Origin: Trichopria drosophilae
Lineage: Eukaryota > Arthropoda > Insecta > Hymenoptera > Diapriidae
Assembly (NCBI GenBank): GCA_030407085.1
Contig: CM059586.1
Span: 106,777,501 to 106,841,500, forward strand
Length of the DNA: 64,000 bases
Direction: 5' to 3'
Below, in pieces: positions 1-11,960 of this stretch; position 1 is the first letter of the stretch; every line of letters begins with the position of its first letter. The position numbers were made by a program, and so were the translations under genes. The notes beneath the pieces were generated by a model, which saw only the letters and a program-made list of their open reading frames with translations, made no database searches and was not told the origin of the DNA.

Positions 1-2257
1 GGCATGTCTCTCACGTGCTTGCGAGCTTCTGGCGCGATCGTTCTGCTTCGCGCGGAACATAAAGAATCTGTGACAGGCGGTGAACTTTCGATGGATCTGC
101 CGAGATCGTCTCTTTGGGAATAAATTTGACGTTATTACCAAAGCCGAAGAGGCTTCCCCGCCCGAGGCTGAATTCCAGGACGCTCCTAGGATTGCCGGGT
201 ATGGAAAAGGACTTTTCCGCCGGAGAGGAAGTTCCCGACCACCTCCGCCGTCGGCTCATCCCTCGGCATGCTTCGGGAGGATGGAAGACGTCGTTATACC
301 GTGGGATAAAGATGGAAAAGGGAAGGAAATCGCGTTTTGGCATCTAGTCAAAATTTTATCAGTGGAGCCATCTACCAAATTTATTACTTAAAGCCTTTCA
401 CCACCTGGAACCTTCAGCAATGCATGGATTGCTCCGAATTAAAGAGCATCAATTGAAATCACTGCAGTTATCGAAGATGTTCTTTAAAATACCTCGGCAG
501 GTCGCCCTTAATTCGACTTAAAGGGATGGCCACTCCCCCCAATTGCAGTATCGACTAATGCCACATGTGTCGAGCGATAGCCCCTACCATCACTCCGAGA
601 CAATCTCCTTGAATGTTAAGGCAACTTTGAATACCTCATTGTTCCCATGTTACTAGAGGAATGGATTTCGGCTGACGTGCAATCTGCAATCCATCATTTC
701 GTGGAATGTTTGGATATTCTCTATTAGTATTTCACAATGGTTCCAAACTATATTTACAAAATTCCGACTAAATGCACGCAAAACATGATTACGCTATCGT
801 AGCAAGTGAAACGCTGAACCGAATTTGCGGAAAAGTAGGCAAATATTCAACGCTTGTTGATATCCATGCGCCAAATCGCATTGCGTTGCCATAAAAAGCG
901 AGAAATGAAATTAGCTGCTACAATAACCGAGGAATCCTAGGGGATTCGCAGCTTTCGAGTAAACTTGAAACAGAGACCCGCCCGGGAGCAGTAATCGCAT
1001 TGTTCGAACTACATAATGGCCGAACGACCCGAATTAACTCGCTCCTGCGCAGTCCCGCACGAATAGCTCGACATCGCCTAGCCTAGTCTAACCTCATCCT
1101 CAGAGTGAAATTGCCGAAATGAGCCTCACCCAAATGATTCTCCACCGAGAATGTACCCAGTCTTTGCAGACGAAGGGGCCGATATATATCTTCCCGCTTT
1201 GTTGGCCGACCGACCGCGACTGCTGGATCTGCTCCCAAAGCCGGCCGTTCGCCGATGAAACTTCCAAGCCAGATATTCTATTTACCGCCGTTTGTGTTTC
1301 CCGGCAAGAGAACACACTTACCTAGACCCTGCTCAAGATTCTCTCGAGTTAATTCCGCATAATTAGAACCACTATAAACTTTGATTAGAGTTTTCCCCCA
1401 CTTTGTCTCCACTCCAGATTTGTCCTTTCAAAGCTGGCGTCTCACGCTGATCCATCTATTGTTGAGATTGACGATGAGCCAAACAAGTCTTGAAGATTCT
1501 ACAAAAACACCATTCAACTAAAGTTGTGATCATTGACCTGGCAAATTCTTTATCAGCAAGATAACAAAAACATTCACCTGCCAATTTCCTCTGACCTCCA
1601 GTTATCGAAGTTAGCATCCTAAGTTTCTCCTGATCATAGAATATAAATAATCTCCTGATAGATCTAATGCAAACACTCAAATTTGAGGTTTTTTGATATA
1701 AAAACAAATTTGATGAAAGCACGAAGGAGCCTAGGAGATGCACCAAAATTGATATATAGCCCAAATGTAGGCTCGTAAACGAAAACGACGAGGTTTTAAC
1801 GAAACCGCGGCATGGGAAAACGAAGGCGGTCATAACTGGCTGAACTTTCCTAATACGCAAGCGGATGCAATTTGATCTCGGCGTGCCAGGGATCCCCGAC
1901 AACTACGTTGCCGGAATTCCAAATTGGTCGACTGGCTTCCTAGGTGCGGTTTCATGCCCATCGGACCACTTACATCGGGTTCCAGCCGCAATTTCGATTC
2001 CTCCGATCGACGAGAAGTGCTGAATAGAGAAAACTATCCGAAGAGCTCAAGATATTGCTTCTTACCTTAATTGTTCTGAGGAGAGAATGCCTATCTTGGG
2101 TAAATGAATAGATTCTCACGTGTGCATTCAGTAAGGGATAAAAATAATACTAAGAATTTTATAACGTTCGAGGATTCGTTTTCTGATTCATTAATTTCAT
2201 TAAATAATAACCATATATTAGGAAAAATTATAATGATTAGATTGAGAATTATTCAGG
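1..2257. other. Intergenic or intronic DNA with three CpG-rich islets
   Basis: No gene is recognised. CpG-rich islets lie at about 1-340, 940-1320 and 1790-2050, separated by AT-rich sequence. Open frames in the islets occur on both strands over the same bases (for example 11-343 minus and 80-391 plus; 1100-1315 minus and 1119-1325 plus). That is what GC-rich noncoding DNA gives by chance. A 148-codon minus-strand frame at 1456-1902 has no motif I recognise and no coding-like codon pattern. The islets could be regulatory elements or diverged exons. Confidence 0.5.
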
Positions 2258-2639
2258 ACAAAAAAAAAATTTGTTTCGAGATCACGTGAATCAGAAATAG
2301 TGGATCTTATAGATTTTTGGCCGCTGAAAACGAATCTGTTACTCGATTTGGCCCATCACATCAGGATTTTAAGATATCTGATCCGAAAAATAATTAAAAA
2401 TATACTTTTTTGAAACGATTAGTTAACTTGGACAAAGAATTCGTTTTCAACGGCCAAAAATTTATAAGATCCTCCACTTCTGTTACAAGTTGTGTAGAAA
2501 AAAAAATTTTGCAGTCTTGTGTTAAACAGGACCACAAATTTTCTTTTTGCAAGAGGTTTTTTTGAATCAGAGATAGTGGGTCCTATAGATTTTCGGCCGG
2601 TGACAACGAATTTGTTATCCAAATTGACGGGTGTGGGTC

Positions 2640-2810
2640 AAAAAACCAACAATCGAAAGTCCGACAGTCAAAATACCGACACTTAAAAAATGATAGTCCG
2701 CTTGTCGATGTATCTATTTTTTTATGTGTCGGCTTTTCGTCTGTCGGCTTTATGACTGTCGGTTTTTTAATCTATCGGCTTTTCGATTTGTCGGTTTTTT
2801 CGACCCGCAC
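2640..2810. repeat. Degenerate short tandem array (left copy)
   Basis: A run of related 10-14 bp words with consensus CCGACAGTCNAAA and its complement TGTCGGCTTTTCG, in both orientations. The right-hand mirror copy is at about 3185-3318. It is part of the inverted arms of the surrounding foldback element. A minisatellite captured inside the element is the simplest reading. Confidence 0.65.
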
Positions 2811-3184
2811 CTCAAATTGACCCATCATATCAGGATTTCAAGATATCTGTTCTGAAAAGTATCCTTTTCAGCAATTGAGGTTAGAATATGTGAAATATCT
2901 GACGTCACGGGTCAAATTGGACAACTAATTTATTTTCAGCAACCAAAAATCTATAAGATTCTCTGATTCAAGTTATCTCCCCGTAAAAAATTGTTTTGCA
3001 GACGGCAAATGTTTTGTTTACGCAGCTTGAATCAGAAATGGAGCATCTTATAGATTTTTGGTAGCTGAAAATAAATTAGTTGTCCAATTTGACCCGTGAC
3101 GTCAGATATTTCACATATTCTAACCTCAATTGCTGAAAAGGATTCTTTTCAGAACAGATATCTTGAAATCCTGATGTGATGGGT

Positions 3185-3318
3185 CAATTTGAGGTGCGGG
3201 TCGAAAAAACCGACAAATCGAAAAGCCGATAGGTTAAAAAACCGACAGTCATAAAGCCGACAGTCGAAAAGCCGACACATAAAAAAAATAGATACATCGA
3301 CAAGCGGACCATCATATT
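3185..3318. repeat. Degenerate short tandem array (right copy)
   Basis: The reverse-complement partner of the array at 2640-2810. It shows successive AAAGCCGACAGTC-like words ending near ACATCGACAAGCGGACC. The two arrays have stayed closely matched (near-identical over long stretches), unlike the outer parts of the element, which have diverged more. Confidence 0.65.
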
Positions 3319-3546
3319 GGTTGCTGAAAACGAATTCTTTGTCCAAGTTAACTCTTCGTTTCAGATTTTTAACGTATACTAACCTTAAATTGTCAAAAAA
3401 GTGTATTTTTGAATATTTTTCGGATCAGATATCTCAACATCCTGACGTGATGGGCCAAATGGAATAACGGATTCGTTTTCAGCGGCCAAAATTGTATACG
3501 TTCCATTATTTCTGATTCAAGTTGTCTCGAAACAAATTTTTTTGTG

Positions 3547-4133
3547 GGCCTATGTTATTGCAAATAATCACTGAATTAACTAATATTCTTTTGTTTAATA
3601 TGCAGAAAACTGAATGGCATCAAAATTTTAATTAGTAACATTTAGTAGCTAATTCAGTAATTTAAATCGTCCATTTTTCGGTACTAATAAGTAACATGTA
3701 ATAAATTCTACAGAATGATTTATTATACCTACGATATTGGTATGCATTGTGTGGTAAAAACGGATTACATTTTATTAAAATATGCATCGATAGAACGAAC
3801 AAAAAAAGGCGATCAACAACATTCTTTCTTTACCATAAAATAGCATGAATAGTGTTTTGATACGTAGAATGTTGTTTGTGGTAACACTTCGATTGACATC
3901 GAATATTTTATCGGATTTATTCGCCTGGAAGGATTACTCGAATTGGACAAATATGAACAAGGATCACTATGTCGTCAATAGGTCAATGTAAACGTTGGAT
4001 TTTTCTGATATTTGTTTTCGTATATTCGGAAAATTTTATTGAAATTCCAAGCAAAGATCCATGCAACACCTTTCAACATTATTAATTGTACATCTCATTA
4101 TAAATTAACTGAAAATTGAATTAAAAATTGAAT
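3547..4133. other. AT-rich spacer between two foldback elements
   Basis: No ORF, repeat or RNA gene is seen. It is simple AT-rich sequence with no strong internal symmetry. Confidence 0.5.
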
Positions 4134-5465
4134 TTAACCCTTTAATGACGGGAGGGACATATTTTCAACACCGATTTGAACGTCGATAATTTGTAACGCC
4201 TTTGGAATAATTTTATCTCCACGGTTTTTAACATAAAATTTTATCCTCTTTCAGAATCTTTTAATAAAATTTTGATAAAATGAACCACAAAGAAGTTACG
4301 CATTTTTTTTTAAAAAGCAACATGTTTTTTTACACCTTTTTTTTTATTAAAACATCACTTTCACCCCGAAATGGCGTTAGAAAACATGTCTATGTAAAAA
4401 TATCGCGTCCCTGGACCCTAAGTATTAAAATGTACCGTGCGCCAATTTATAATTCTAGATGACGTATTCTAAAATGGCGCCTAGAAGCTCAAAATTTCTT
4501 TTAAAACTTAACAAATTTTTTTCTAGAAAACTATCGACTTAACAGAAAATTTTCTAAGAACAATGATGCTTTGGACTGAGTTAAAGAATGCTCTCAAATT
4601 TTATCAGGATGAATTGATACACGTTTTGGTTTTTCAAAAAATAAAAACCTCGAGATTTTAAAAAAAGTCGTTTAAAAAATCTGAAAAAATTTTATGAAGA
4701 TTCTTCAATAAATTCTAAGACATTTTTGTTGTAAAGAAATTTTCTCTAAAGTCTATAGCTTTCATGAAAATAGATTATTAAACTTTTATTTTATTTTCCA
4801 AAACTACTGATTTAATTTCACGAAAACTATAGACAGTAGACAAAATTTCCTTACAACAAAACTGTCTTAGAGTTGGTTGGTAAACCTTATCAAATTTTTT
4901 TCAGATTTTTTAAACGACTTTTTTAAAAATTTCGATTTTTTGAATTTTTGAAAAATCAGAAAGTGTATGAATTCACTCTGATAAAATTTGAGAGAATTCT
5001 TTAACTCCTTTCAAAGCATTATTGTTCAATTGTTCTTGGAACATTTTCTGTTAAGTCGATAGTTTTCAAGAAAAAAATTTGTTGAGTATTAAAAGGAATT
5101 CTGAGCTTCCAGGCGCCATTTTGGAAGACACCATCTTGAATACAAATTGGCGCACAGTAAATATTAATCCTGTAGGTCCACGGACTCGATATTTTCACCA
5201 TAGACATGTTTCCTAACGCCATTTCGAGGTGAATGTGATGTTTTAATAATAAAAAGAAAATGTAAAAAACCATGTTTTTTTTACAAAAACGCGTATAACT
5301 TTTTTGCGGTTCATTTTATCAAAATTTTATTGAATGATTCTGAAAGAGGATAAAATTTTACATTAGAAACCGCGGGGATAACAATTTTCCAAATTCGTTT
5401 ATATACAAATTATCGACGTTCAAATCGGTGTTGAAAATGTGTCCCGCCCGACCTTAAAGGGTGAA
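4134..5465. mobile_element. piggyBac-like foldback MITE, about 1.32 kb
   Basis: The terminal inverted repeats begin CCCTTTAATGACGGG at 4138 and, on the other strand, CCCTTTAAGGTCGGG from 5461. They continue as matched arms for hundreds of bases, including the shared segment GAACGTCGATAATTTG and its complement and a motif containing GGCGCCATTTTGG. The centre lies near 4800. The left flank is TTAA (4134-4137) and the right flank is TGAA (5462-5465), consistent with a TTAA target duplication that has one mutation. CCC-type termini plus TTAA are the hallmark of the piggyBac superfamily. No transposase is encoded. Short open frames at 4280-4462(+) and 5019-5273(-) are mirror images of each other in the two arms and are not genes. 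Confidence 0.85.
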
Positions 5466-6125
5466 ACGAGAATTTATTGCTGAAATACAGTGAAATATCT
5501 CCAGTTTTTTACTTTAAGTAAAATACAGAGTGAAGAAATCGAATGTGTAATATCCCGGAAGTTTTGACTTTCGCGCAAACATTTCGGTCCTAATTTCACC
5601 GAATGCAAACCGCGTACGCAATTAGGCATTCGGGGGCCAAAGTTGGAAAAGTCGGGCTTTGTGCAACACGTACATCGCCTTCGACGACATAAGAGGAAGA
5701 GCCTTTGGAGTTTCGGCCAATTAACGTCGAGCTGGTTCAACATACTTGCACACATACACACAACTTTCGAACAGTACGGAACGATGCGAAATAGTGAAGA
5801 CGTGGTCTGTTACGACCGGTATGTTACGTTGTGTTACGTCGCCGTTACGTTAAGGCCTTGTACGAGTCGGCGCACGAACGAACATCTGTTCGAATTCATC
5901 GCACCTCTGCCACAACCTACTCTGTTGGGTTAATTGTATAAATTTACAATGAATTGGCGCCTTTGTAACTTGCATACGCTGCAGACCGCGTATCTATTCC
6001 GCATCGTAACGAGCAAACTCGTCCCGAAAACTCCATTTTTTTTAAAAATAAGTATTTTCATTCCCTGAAACCTGATGAACTTTTAAAATTTAATTATTGT
6101 ACGGAATTACACAAAAATGTGTAGA
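5466..6125. other. Spacer with CpG islet and a TTACG-rich block
   Basis: A CpG-rich islet covers about 5560-5930. Its ORFs overlap on both strands and are not convincing. The islet ends in a cluster of TTACG words listed separately. A perfect small palindrome, ATTGTATAAATTTACAAT, lies near 5934-5951. Confidence 0.45.
5807..5856 (+). repeat. TTACG-rich block, copy 1
   Basis: It begins CTGTTACGACCGGT and ends CGTTACGTTAAGGC, with four or five TTACG words between. The reverse complement of 15447-15492 begins CTGTTACGTACCGGT and ends GCGGCATTAAGGC, with the same internal TTACG words. The two blocks are therefore inverted copies or share an ancestral element, about 9.6 kb apart. Confidence 0.5.
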
Positions 6126-6815
6126 TTCACCCTTTAAAGTCCAAATGTATGAAGTTTGACACTGCATTGCAGCATTTAAATTCCACAAGAAAAATTTGTT
6201 ACTAGTCATTGTTTATTAGCGAACATTCGCCCCTTCCAATGGTGCCTGACTTTAAAAAGATGGCATGAAATTTTTGGGTTTTCATATCAGTTTATAAAAT
6301 TTTAGTATGGGTCGCAAATATCGTGTCAAAAATTAAATTGCTATCAGAGAGGCGTATTTCTGAAAGTAAAAATTCAAAATGGCTGTATTTTTATTCGTAA
6401 TAAGTTAAAAACCGTAAAACTCAACGGGGTTTTATGAAACTGGCATCCAATGGTTTTGTTGAATTAGTTTTTGAGATTGATAATAAAAAATGTGAATCAG
6501 TTTTTAAATATTAAAACCCAAAAATTCTGATATAAGTGTGAATTGAATCCAATCAACGTTAAACATTTTTGTTCGCCATTTTGTATTTTCAAAAACTGAT
6601 TTCAGATTCATCATCAGCGACTTGAAGAATGTTGGGCTGCGAAAGTTTACAAAAATTCATTAAGTTTTGCGATTTTTAACATATGAATTGGATATTACGA
6701 ATAAAAATTCACTTTTATCGCAATTTTGAGTCTGCCATTTTGAATTTTTACTTTCCGAAATTCGCATATCTGATAACACAGCAATTTTTAACACGATATT
6801 TGTAACATGTAGAGG
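6126..6815. mobile_element. Decayed foldback element related to the TTAA/CCC type
   Basis: Arms at about 6310-6520 and 6540-6812 are inverted copies: both carry AAATATCGTGT, then AAAGTAAAAATTCAAAATGG, then TTTTTATTCGTAATA. The centre is near 6530. A candidate left end, CCCTTTAAAGTCCAAA, starts at 6130 after TTCA and resembles the end of the 35165-35880 element (CCCGTAAAGTCCCAAA). No matching right end is visible, so this copy is truncated or eroded. No protein is encoded. Confidence 0.55.
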
Positions 6816-9589
6816 TGTGCTAATGTCGTTATGCACAATGAAATGCGATAAATTAAAAATAAAAATGGCAAAAAAATGTGATCTCCTGTTTTACTAAAAA
6901 AACGTGTATAATTTTTTTTATTTCAGAAGTTGATAAATATTATACACTATTGGAAAGAGTCGTTCTCGCAATTAGTAATTGAATACAGATTTGTTATTGG
7001 TTGATTTATTGAGCTAGACTTGAACTGAGAGCTCAGATAGGTTTCTTTACTTATTGATTTCCTATTGTGTCATACAATCTAAGAGAGTTGATAAATACCA
7101 AGAAATATGATATTATAAATTTATTAAATAAAAACAATCGAGAAATTAAAAAGTATTTAAAGTATGGCATGTTATTTATCACTTATTATTAGTAATTGTT
7201 TATTGAATTTTTATTAAAATCTAGATTCCTTCTGTTATATAACAACATTAATTCGGGTTATTTAAGAAACATTTTTTTACTTTTTGTGAATTAACTATGA
7301 TTGCTTTCCTTCATTTTTATGAACAAAATGTTTTGGATGTTATTGAGAAGATGTAGTTCGTTCTCCAAGTAATTTTCTCTGCAGAATCAGAATGTGACGT
7401 TAGAATCGTCTCAAAATGGCTGAATTTTAAAATATTTGAGGTTGTGCACTGATAAATGCATTTTTGCAACTTATTAGGTTATGTACAGGACGACACCAAT
7501 GCATTTTTTTACTGCTTTATTCTTTGTATAGTTTATAGTAAAACTCTTCTCGTCCAAAAGAGTTAATCTCTCATCTACTGACAGACAAGCAAAGAGAAAG
7601 TTTGCTTTATTTCTAATTCAGAGATTTTGTCGAACATTTTGGAGATTTTCCCTAAAAAACTTGCAACTTTGTACCTTAAGGGACCTTGAGGGAAATAATT
7701 GATTAAATCGTACCATAAAATGCATAAAGAATAGAAATGAGCATTTTACAATTATCATACATTTATTTTATTTAATATTTGACCAAACTCTCAGACTCAG
7801 GGATTAATCTAACCAGATATTACTATGTTAAATACAAAACAAATGATCAACTGAAGTATGATAAACAATCACTCTGAACTAAGTGAATCGAGTTGAATTA
7901 TATTAAACTAGAATTCTTAGTAAGAAATTAATATTTATTTAATTAATCCAATTTAACCTACGCCAGGAAATGTAACAATAGCAATGACAGGATGTTTATG
8001 ATTTATTTTAGATAAATTTCTAAAGTATAAATTAAATTAATGCATCTATTTATGTCTATCTCAGCCGTTTCTTCATTAAAAATATTTCTACTTTTGTTGA
8101 TGATCCATAAATGACGTAAATTCATAACGCATCGGTTGAAGCGAGATTCTCGCCAAGTTTATGAATTATTGAACGTTTAGCTGCTCGATAATTCTTGGGG
8201 TTGATGATCGTAAACACGGTTTAAGCAAGTAACAGACCGTTTTACTAAGTAGGGAAGCTTTCATTCCAGGGACGGATAAAGTGAAAAATATAAAGCAGAA
8301 CTTCTTATCAAGGATATTATTATACATTTTTCAAAATATTCTATACAAATGCCTTAATTTATTACGACTGTAAGCAGATATCTATTGTCATAAAGTTTAT
8401 CTTTACTTATGTAGGTACTAACTAGGTAAAAAATTCAAATTTTGTAAAGTTTTTAAATATAATTTAAGTGTTCTTGTAGATAAACATTTAAAAGGACTGT
8501 GACACGAGTGAAAATATCAACGACGAATTTTCTTCTTATGAAACGTTATGAATATTTATATAAGAAGGTTTATTTAAAATTGTATTAATGAATTAATAAT
8601 AATAATGCGCTATACTCAATGGAAGATAAAAATCGCTAAAAGTCGGATTTCAATATGTATAATTCAGCATTTTATGCCATTTCTTGTTGGACATAATAGG
8701 TTTGTTCAACTTTTTATATTTTCAACAATTTTTTTACTAATAAATATTTCTATTTATGACATAGTTGCACATGTCGCTAACGTTTCTTAAAACAATTTTC
8801 AAATATCGTAAATGTAATAATATTTAAAAGTGGAATTTATCTTGCATTTTTTATGTTTTGTTTATTTAATTCCTTCTGTGTAATAACAATCGTTATTGAT
8901 GACTTTTCATAATTAAGCCATGTTCATCGTTACTCATTATGGAAATATTACAATTAGTAACTAACGAATTATGCGATGTACATATTATCGATAGGATAAT
9001 AATCACGTCAATCAATTCTTTACATTCATGGTCATAATACTGCTAACGATAAATGAATTTTTGATATATCACAAGAATATACCTAGGTATAATAATTGAA
9101 AATAAGTAACAATAACGATAGATAACAATTGAAAATTCTTTAAAACCAGGTTCATTTCAGTGTGATTTACGACCATAATTATAAGTTTTAACCCTTGGTA
9201 ACCAAAGTTTTCAACGACCGTGAGAGTTTGTTTATAACAATTTTTTGTGCTAAAAATCTGTTATTATTACTTTTTATGTCATAAAGTTTCTTAACTATGT
9301 ATATAGTTTTTGTAACTTAAATTTTTAGTTGAAATTTCCATCATTTAAATAAATATTCATTTACTTAGCCTTTTTGAATGTTATTTTTGCACATAAATGT
9401 TTACTATATACATATTAAATTCATGCGCATTATTCAATATACAGTAATTATTAACCAATACTTTACAAATATATCAGCAAGAAATTGTAATTTGATTAAG
9501 TACAAATGTAGAATGGAATTAATTTAGTAATGAAGTGTTTACAACAAATAAGTATTTTTAGTGATTTATTATTTATTTCCTTCATAATT
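6816..9589. other. AT-rich DNA with no recognisable feature
   Basis: Long, strongly AT-rich sequence with only short open frames. A TTAA followed by CCCTTGGTAACC at 9188 could be a solo transposon end, but no partner was found. I see nothing else. Confidence 0.5.
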
Positions 9590-9912
9590 CGGCTTCGTAG
9601 CTTGTGCGGCAGCGTATTAGACGACCAAGTCGTAGGTCGTGAGTTCGATCCCCGGGAAAACAAATTTTCGATTATGTTTTTATGCAGCAGCACGTTGTTG
9701 TTTGTTTACGTTTCGAAAATGTTGTTTATCTGGCGAAAATTGACTCATGGCCGCTGCTGCACGTTAATGTAGGTTTCTACATTTTCGAGAAATGTGAAGT
9801 ATGGCGCCATCTGTGGAGAGGACCAGCAGCTCTCGCAAAAATTTGTAATGACGTAAAATGTAAAAAAAGGACGATATCGCCCGTTGAATAATAATAAAAT
9901 AAAAAAAAATAA
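9590..9912 (+). mobile_element. tRNA-derived SINE
   Basis: The head resembles a tRNA: an A-box-like TAGCTTGTGCGG at 9598-9609 and a B-box-like GAGTTCGATCC at 9641-9651, spaced as in a tRNA gene. A stem ACGAC/GTCGT lies in the anticodon region, though the cloverleaf is imperfect. A non-tRNA body follows, with words such as ATGGCGCCATCTGTGG near 9803. It ends in an A-rich tail with AATA units at about 9885-9912. Pol III promoter boxes, unrelated body and A-rich tail together define a SINE. Target-site duplications are not obvious. A tRNA pseudogene beside unrelated sequence is the alternative. Confidence 0.65.
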
Positions 9913-10941
9913 ACATGATTCTTCTCGAAACTTCTCATTAATAACCTTACTGAAACTGGATAGAAATAGAAACTAGAAAGTTACTAGATTCATAAATACA
10001 TATTATTAGAAGTAATCAATCTGTATTACTATTCTAAATTGTAAGAAATTTTTTCATACGATATTAAAGACATCGATATATTTTTGTTCACATTTTATAC
10101 CAAATTTGAAAAATATCTTCACATCCCTTACATCAATAAGTTACTACAGAATAAACGGAAACAAACGAGTATTGAGGGAGTAGAAAATATTTAGAGAGTG
10201 TTTTACAATCAAACGTAGGACGTGCAAACGACGAATCCGCCCATACGTTTCCCCCTATTGTCAGTTCGAATTTCGAGTCGACCGGAGTCACCTATAAAGT
10301 TGAACCTAAAATTTCGTTACCCATACAAAATATGTATTCGTACACAACAGGCTTCGTTATATGTCAAATTTTTATTTCTCACAATTCTACCGTATCCCAG
10401 AAAAGGATTCGACGTTAAATTACGGATGAATCGCAAAGCACTGTTTTTACGATTCGTCCGTAAAAATAACCGAGGGCTGGCGCGCTCCTAAAAAGTAACT
10501 TTACACTGTCGTTACATGTTTCAAGAATAATAAAACATAAACGATAATTTAAATAATGGAGATTAACGTTTATTACACTTTACAAGCAATACTATATTAA
10601 TATTCAATGCTTTTCATGAACGAAGATGTAAGTGCTATTTAATGATTATTTAATTTGTTTACAACAAATCTCTGAAGTCAGAGTTTCATCTGCAGATCAA
10701 AACTTTCAGCAATTTTCTATTAATGAAACCAAAGTAAAGAGAATACAATACCGGTGTTTAATATTATTACGTATTTGTTGTCTTCCTTAAATGGATAATA
10801 CTACTTATTTATTTTCTAATAGTAATCGTGAGTGGTAAGGGACTATATTTGTCAGACTGGTCAAAGTTTTCATTTTACGATACTTTTGACTATAGCAAAA
10901 AATCGACTGTGTGAGGTGAAGAAATGAACTTTTAATTTTAA

Positions 10942-10963
10942 CCCCCTCCCCTCCTCCCACCCC
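10942..10963 (-). other. Putative G-quadruplex (minus strand) or i-motif (plus strand)
   Basis: Four C-tracts (5, 4, 3 and 4 bases) lie within 22 bases on the plus strand, separated by 1 to 4 bases. This fits the usual four-tract G4 rule on the minus strand. It directly follows TTAA at 10937-10940, so it could also be a C-rich transposon terminus. Confidence 0.5.
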
Positions 10964-11894
10964 TCCTGAAATTTGGATATAAATAATTGCGTAACAGATC
11001 GAAAATTAGCAATTTAACACATCTTAAGGACCGACTGCACTTTTTAGTATTAAAACGTAATGACAAAAATTTTGTAATAGATGTTTTTTATCGTTCAAAC
11101 AAGGCTCTTTCGAATGCATACCAAAGACTGAAAATTCGAATTTGTTATTGAACATTTATAAAAATTGCTTATTATTTTCGAAGAATTAAAAAAAACTGTA
11201 GTGTATTCCTAGATACATTTTAAGCTTGTTTTGTGCTGTGCATATATTTTTAAAATTTGCTCATTTGAGAGGAAAAAATATCATATGCATAATTTTGAAT
11301 TTTTATTCCCTCTGAAACTAGCAATTTTTATAAACAATTTTCAAAATAAAAAATTTCTTAGAATTCATCATGGAATTTACTACAATTTTTTCAGAAATCT
11401 TCGGAAATGTTTCAAAATGTTACAAAAAAAACCTAAAAAATACCGATCTATTAATTATTGAATTTTTCATAGAATATTTTAAAAAAAGCTGATTGTTTCC
11501 TGAATTTTTAAAAATTTTCATTTCCGACGCCATTTTGGAGGTAGTCTATTGGATTTCTTGAAAATAGACTTCACAATATTGAAACTTAGACATTTTTGAC
11601 GGGTTATTTCTACCTTCTGAGATATTCTAATGCGGTAAATGAAAAAAAAAACTTGAAAAATCTTGTCTTTTATTTTTTAACCACGTGTAATTACAATTTT
11701 ATATTCAAAATTTCAGTATTTTCCAATATACTATTCGAAAAAGCGGGATTTGAGCGATTAGAACATCAATAATGTTAACTTTTGTACATTTAATCTTTAA
11801 CCCCCTTGCCCCCGAATTATCCTGGGCTAAAACAGTGCTAAATTCTCGTATTCTTTTAGTAAATAAGTGGAGGAGTTTAAGTGTCATTTTTTAC

Positions 11895-11960
11895 TTTTTT
11901 TGGGTCGCCGATTCTAAATCCGGTTTTCTGAAATTAAAAATTCTGGATTTTTCATGGCCT
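11895..11960 (+). repeat. Dispersed repeat module, copy 1
   Basis: It aligns with 39094-39167: both carry CTTTTTTNGGG, then TCGC.GATTCT.AAT, then a T-rich stretch, then GAATTAAAAA or AAATTAAAAA, and end in a GGAT/TGAT and ATGG context. Both are diverged copies of a foldback-type repeat. The GGGTCGC.GATTC word also occurs in other elements of this window. Confidence 0.5.

Larger units (their letters stand above)
2258..3546. mobile_element. Compound foldback element built of six alternating inverted units
   Basis: The left half reads as the reverse complement of the right half, with the symmetry centre near 3000. The outer termini are an A-run followed by ATTTGTTTCGAG at the left (about 2260-2280) and its complement at 3529-3545. 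A recognisable unit (GAATCAGAAATNG, then GGATCTTATAGATTTTTGG, then CTGAAAACGAAT) occurs six times, starting near 2288(+), 2487(-), 2564(+), 2975(-), 3029(+) and 3517(-), so orientations strictly alternate. The inner arms at about 2686-2990 and 3010-3315 match closely and include a run of short GCCGACAGTC repeats. No transposase frame is present, so it is a non-autonomous foldback or MITE-like element. I see no clear target-site duplication, so the exact ends are approximate. Confidence 0.8.

Noticed and set aside
1456..1902. 148-codon minus-strand frame
   Set aside because: No motif, no splice context and composition tracks the local base composition.
4280..5273. Similar peptides encoded on opposite strands
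   Set aside because: They are mirror readings of the two arms of the foldback MITE, not genes.
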